From NCBI GenBank assembly GCA_026874595.1, contig CM049313.1, positions 21,407,508 to 21,471,507 on the forward strand: a stretch of 64,000 nt of DNA, in the 5' to 3' direction. Origin of the DNA: Sipunculus nudus. Taxonomy: Eukaryota; Annelida; Sipuncula; Golfingiida; Sipunculidae. Position 1 is the stretch's first letter. Each line of letters starts with the position of its first letter. The position numbers and the translations under genes are program-made. This document shows positions 60,001-64,000 of this stretch, one piece after another. The notes under the pieces were generated by a model. It ran no database searches and was not told where the DNA came from. It worked only from the letters and a program-made list of their open reading frames with translations.

Positions 60001-61189
60001 TCTCGAAATATCTCTATTCACGAGATATTTTACGAGATACTGCAATACTTTTATAAAATCTTGTAGTACTAGTTGAATGCTACCTGATGCAAAAAACTAG
60101 ATCACACTAGCTTTAAAACTGACAAAGTTAGAAAAATAAGACCCCTTATATTCGAATATCATGACTATTCCCCCAAAATTTGTAACCATGGTTACGGCAA
60201 ATTTGAGTCTGCTACACACCAGATGACAGGCCTTGGAATGACGATTAAAATGAGCTATTATTGAAGTAGATACGACTAATAGTCACAAAGATATGAAGAA
60301 AAAACCGTTTTGAGAATTTTTGACGACCTTGACCTTGACCTTTGACCTATTTTAACCAAAAACAATAGGGCACCTAGAAATTTAATTCTCCATCATCTCT
60401 GAAAGTTTTAAGGTGATTGTGGCAAAATTGTGGCCAGGAGAGTGCAGACAAACAAACAGACAGACAGACAAACAGACAGACTAGACGACCAGAGGTCGAA
60501 CGCTTGCCGGAAGCGGAAATAAGAAAGTCAAACTAGTAGACAACATACAGCAGACAGTCAGGTTACATTTGGAACTGGTCAAATGAATTACCCCAATTAT
60601 GGCGGAAACAGAAGCACAATTTTGTGTGGTTATGCTGATTTTCAAAAGTCGCAGATGAGTAGACAGACAAACAGACAGGCAGACGGGAAAAAAAAACTCC
60701 ATGTGAAGGCCATGTACTCCTGTCATGGAGAATAGAAAACAGTCTATTAGAATAAAACTCCATATTTTGAATTTCAAGAAAAAGAAGAATATAATTGTAA
60801 CGTATATTAAGTCACCATTGTAATTGAAGAATATGACAGTGTCCCCACGAGGATAAACGCATTAATCTAGTTTCAGATGCTGCAATGAATGTTGTGACAC
60901 TGTTTATGGTTTTAAAGATAACACATTATGGCACAATAATGATTGCTTCAGCCTCATCTAGCGGCTATTTTCTAAAAGGAAAAAAATAAGTTCCCAGATA
61001 TTTTTTTTATTATATGTATTTGATGTATAATTATATTTAACCCCTGCAGAATATGACTCTTTATGTTAGCTTTCCAAGTGCTAGCAAATTTTTCCGGTCA
61101 ATGGTTACCATGGTAACGTATTTTTGGGGGGAAATCAGAAAATTCGAAAAATTCCCTCCAAATTTCTCATTTTTTAAGTTAGAGAGGTT
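60001..61189. repeat. Diverged relatives of the 330-bp unit and spacer
   Basis: 60430-60521 repeats the GACAGACA...CTAGACGACC junction. Near 60950, AGCCTCATCTAGCGGCTATT looks like a decayed copy of the AGCGCCCCCTAGCGG block, followed by AAAAGGAAAAAAATA. Palindromes GTAACCATGGTTAC (60182-60195) and GTTACCATGGTAAC (61104-61117) and a TGACCTTTGACCT (60336-60348) lie here. No gene is seen. Confidence 0.5.
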
Positions 61190-61980
61190 TAGTTTTTTGC
61201 ATTGTGTAGCATTTGATATGCTCTATGGAAAATTAATAGAAGTCTCGCAAAATCTCGTGCCATTTGTCGTCAAATGAGACTTTTCGAGATTTCATTAAAT
61301 ACGATTTAGAGGTGGCACTTTTACAGCTAAGGTTCTGAAAGTGACATATTTTCTGTTTTTCTGTATTATCTCGAACTTGTTTTTTTCATTTTTCGAAAAA
61401 AGCCACCAGGGGGCGTGGTACAGGAAACACTACAACTTTTCATTTTTCCGCAATATCTAAAAAAATATTAAGCATATAACATTTTTTTTTGTCGCATCCT
61501 AAACTAGGATCATTGGCTTATTCCTTTGTACATATAGGCTTGTGCCGCTTGTTACCAAATCTTAGGGTTAAATTTGACAATCTGAAAACATGATGTTTTT
61601 GGCTTTTATCTCTGTTAATATTTATGCTACAAGGGTGAAGTTTTTTGTATAAGGCAGCATTCTCTTGGTTCCGTTTATCGTCAAACGAGAAATTACGAGA
61701 TTTTAAACAAATATCTGTATCTCAGCTATTTTAATGCTACAAGGGTCTAGTTTTTATTGTTCTAGGATTTTTTAGTAGATCAAAGTGACACAAGTGAATA
61801 TCTCGTCAAATCTCGCACCATTTGTCGTCAAACGAGAACAGAGGATCATTTAAACAAATGCCTATAATGCTGTCATTTTTTACACTACAGACATATAGTT
61901 TTCAGCATGTGACAGCGTCTGACACTCTCAGTCATATAATGTGATTATATAGCAATTCCCGTCAAATCTCGCCTGTATAA
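61190..61980 (+). repeat. Irregular tandem array with TCGTCAAACGAGA motifs
   Basis: Blocks CTCG..CCATTTGTCGTCAAA.GAGA recur near 61250, 61675, 61815 and (partial) 61955, with ATGCTACAAGGGT...AGTTTTT between them near 61625 and 61736. Spacing is about 140 bases for the later units. Confidence 0.6.
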
Positions 61981-62127
61981 TTAAAATTTAACCCCTGCCC
62001 CCAAACTGCTAAACCATGGATCCGCCCATATTTTGACACACCCAACTTCAAAATCGGGGATCCGTCCCTGGTTTGAAAGATTTGCCAGTGGTAACTGGTA
62101 ACACAAGTAGCCGCACAAGGGGACACA

Positions 62128-62310
62128 ATGAAAATAACAGGTGTGTTCAATTCAAATGTAGCGGCTTTTGTCCTCTATTCAATGCTGCTTTGTGAAATTC
62201 ATGGACGACCGCCCACGCCAACTTGCAACTGTAATGGCCTTGCCGGCACTTACCGGTCAACCCTGAAGCCACTTCTGCTCACGGCAATTGGATGTATCTT
62301 CATCATTTGA
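62128..62310 (+). CDS. Candidate 60-residue secreted or GPI-anchored peptide
   Basis: The ATG at 62128 has A at -3. The frame encodes 60 residues and stops at TGA 62308-62310. The first 26 residues form a leader (F-V-L-Y-S-M-L-L core). Then comes a short polar middle with Pro-rich R-P-P-T-P-T and C-N-C. A hydrophobic C-terminus (P-L-L-L-T-A-I-G-C-I-F-I-I) follows. Hydrophobic ends around a polar middle are what a GPI-anchored precursor shows. Third positions become C/G-rich in the second half. I do not know a family. It stands directly before an interspersed-element end (62306-62336), so it could instead be part of that repeat. No introns or promoter are visible. Confidence 0.3.
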   Translation: MKITGVFNSNVAAFVLYSMLLCEIHGRPPTPTCNCNGLAGTYRSTLKPLLLTAIGCIFII

Positions 62311-64000
62311 TAAACAAGGGACCTATGGGTCACTGTGCTCAGCTGACGTTAACCTTGAAGGTGAAAATCTAAAATAATATCTAATGGAGATAAAGTGTAA
62401 GAGGTAATAAAGGCCATGGTTGGTTTATATGATTGGTTTGTATTGATGAGCAAGAAATTGTTGCAAAAAATATTTTGTGACCTGACCATGTGTTTCCTAA
62501 TGTTGAAACTAAAGCATGTGAGCAGTTTGTGAACAAATGACCTGTACTATTACCATGATCATTAGTTGGTTTTTCAATTAACTGTTGACATTTCAGTAGT
62601 TTACACATTTGTTCAATTGAATCTATTTTTTTGTATAATATATATTATTGAATATATATGTATTTTATTTATGAAATGTATACAGTTGAAATATAGCTAA
62701 TTAACAACATAAAACAGGGCAAACAAAGCCTGATCTCAAATTCTGCTGAGGCAGGAAAATAATGAAGAAATGTTTGTATTAAATCCTAATTTTTTTATCA
62801 CATCAATTATTTTCTAATTTAAGTTTATATTTCTATACATTTCCAATTTAACATATATATCTGAATATAAAAGTTGATTCATAATTCTCAATTGCATCAT
62901 CATAAATCTCAATCTTGTCAGATAACACCACATCATGCATACAAATGTTTATTTATTTTTTACCACAAAAATATATCTTTTAAATCTGCAAAACAATAAA
63001 TATCTAAAAATAATACTTGATTTAGATTTCACAATTTTTAATTGTGTCTTTATTTATCCATAATGTACTTCATATTTTATAATAATTAAAGCATACTGAT
63101 GGGTTCCTTTATATTTGTTAAAATCATTTAAAAGAAAATTGATTTCTTTAAAAATGCTACATTACACAACATTGCATCTTCTGGATTACACCTTGAATTA
63201 TTTTTTCAAGGAAAGTTTTTGCATATCGGAGTGGAAACAGCATTACAATTAAGGAGATACAGTGAAAACAATAACAATTACTGCATAACACTTGGTGGGT
63301 TGGGTTTTCTGGGGGGGGGGGGGTGATTGGGGTGTCGATATGAGAATAACTGTACACCTGTAACAGCACAGCAGGGGATCTCCCCCAGTGACTGTAACAA
63401 ATCAGAAACCCTGGCATAGCTGACTTCCAGTGACCTGGAGTGGGACCCTGCATCTGTAATCAAAGCAAGTGACTACAGAAAAAAAATCAATAACTATCTT
63501 AATTTTCAAGCTTTTATTTCCAAATTTCAGATTTAGACAAACTAAATATTTATGTTAACATGCTGTGAAAATTAAATCAATGGTGCTTACAGGAAAAAAA
63601 CGTGCCATGGTCAAAGTTGGGCAAAATTTAAGGTACTGATTTTTTTTTATGCTAATAACTTAAAAAATTTACAAAATTCAGATCTAATTTTGGGTAAACA
63701 ATTGAATCTTAATTAAACATAGTTATATACTTGAAAAAGTAGACTCTAGTTTCAAAATTTTTTATGTTAAGTGAGTTATTATTTTTCCTGATTTTTTACA
63801 AAGTCCAATATGTTTGGGCCCACAACTTAAAGAATTTATACTTTAGAGACTTAATTTCTGGCATGTACATAGGAACTATATAGAGGAATATTTATGGTAA
63901 ATATGAGGAAAAACAGATGAGTGGTTTTGATATGAGGCAGTCCTGAAGTGTGAAAATAGGATTTTAATAAAAAATTGAGGTTTTTCCTTAATTTCTCAAA
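62311..64000. other. Gene-poor AT-rich right edge
   Basis: The reversed element end GGGACCTATGGGTCAC lies at 62309-62324. A poly(G) run lies at 63311-63323. One exon candidate on the minus strand (63358-63453) is described in the findings. Otherwise nothing. Confidence 0.35.

Overview
The window is AT-rich, intron- and repeat-dominated DNA from an animal, most probably a mollusc and plausibly a bivalve. The reasons are the decayed LINE at the left edge, several tRNA-derived SINE copies, long (TA)n and poly(G) tracts, and an interspersed element at 32.9-34.4 kb built from AGGTCA-type blocks and ending in the CAGCTGAGC ... CCATGGGTCCCT style that I associate with bivalve genomes. Nothing suggests a prokaryote or organelle. 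No complete protein-coding gene, rRNA or functional tRNA can be defended.

Left part (1-13.4 kb): the 3' end of a non-LTR retrotransposon with a broken ORF2 (1-1830); a CpG-rich nested palindrome (1984-2106); two minus-strand tRNA-derived SINE copies (2757-3041 and 3440-4030); one plausible orphan coding exon (5875-6147); and two independent old local tandem duplications (8098-9620 and 10345-12181). The second duplication carries a small hAT-like MITE in only one of its units.

Middle part (13.4-38 kb): mostly unique AT-rich sequence interrupted by a 52-bp minisatellite (20471-20850), a SINE copy split by a MITE (25040-26010), microsatellites, a CpG-rich promoter-like segment, and a likely first coding exon of a secreted or membrane protein on the minus strand (28208-28275). 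It also holds a spliced-exon candidate (31301-31407), a long interspersed element with internal tandem blocks (32925-34440) and duplicated polypyrimidine tracts (35560-36195).

Right part (38.4-62.3 kb): nested PIF/Harbinger-like elements, both flanked by TAA (38486-41345 and 39229-41096), other MITEs, a TTAA-flanked 469-bp element (46790-47258) with three fragments elsewhere in the window, a fold-back MITE, a possible solo LTR, and an inverted-repeat hairpin between two (TA)n tracts. From 54.2 to 62.0 kb there are four different tandem arrays in series (about 340 bp, 38 bp, 330 bp and about 150 bp units). They contain periodic CTCF-like motifs, a DR1 nuclear-receptor-like site and two palindromic X-box-like sites.

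The candidate exons lie on both strands and cannot be joined into one gene model from sequence alone. I found no new multi-gene system. The most unusual content is the compound tandem-repeat domain and the nested transposons. All homology statements between segments were made by eye.
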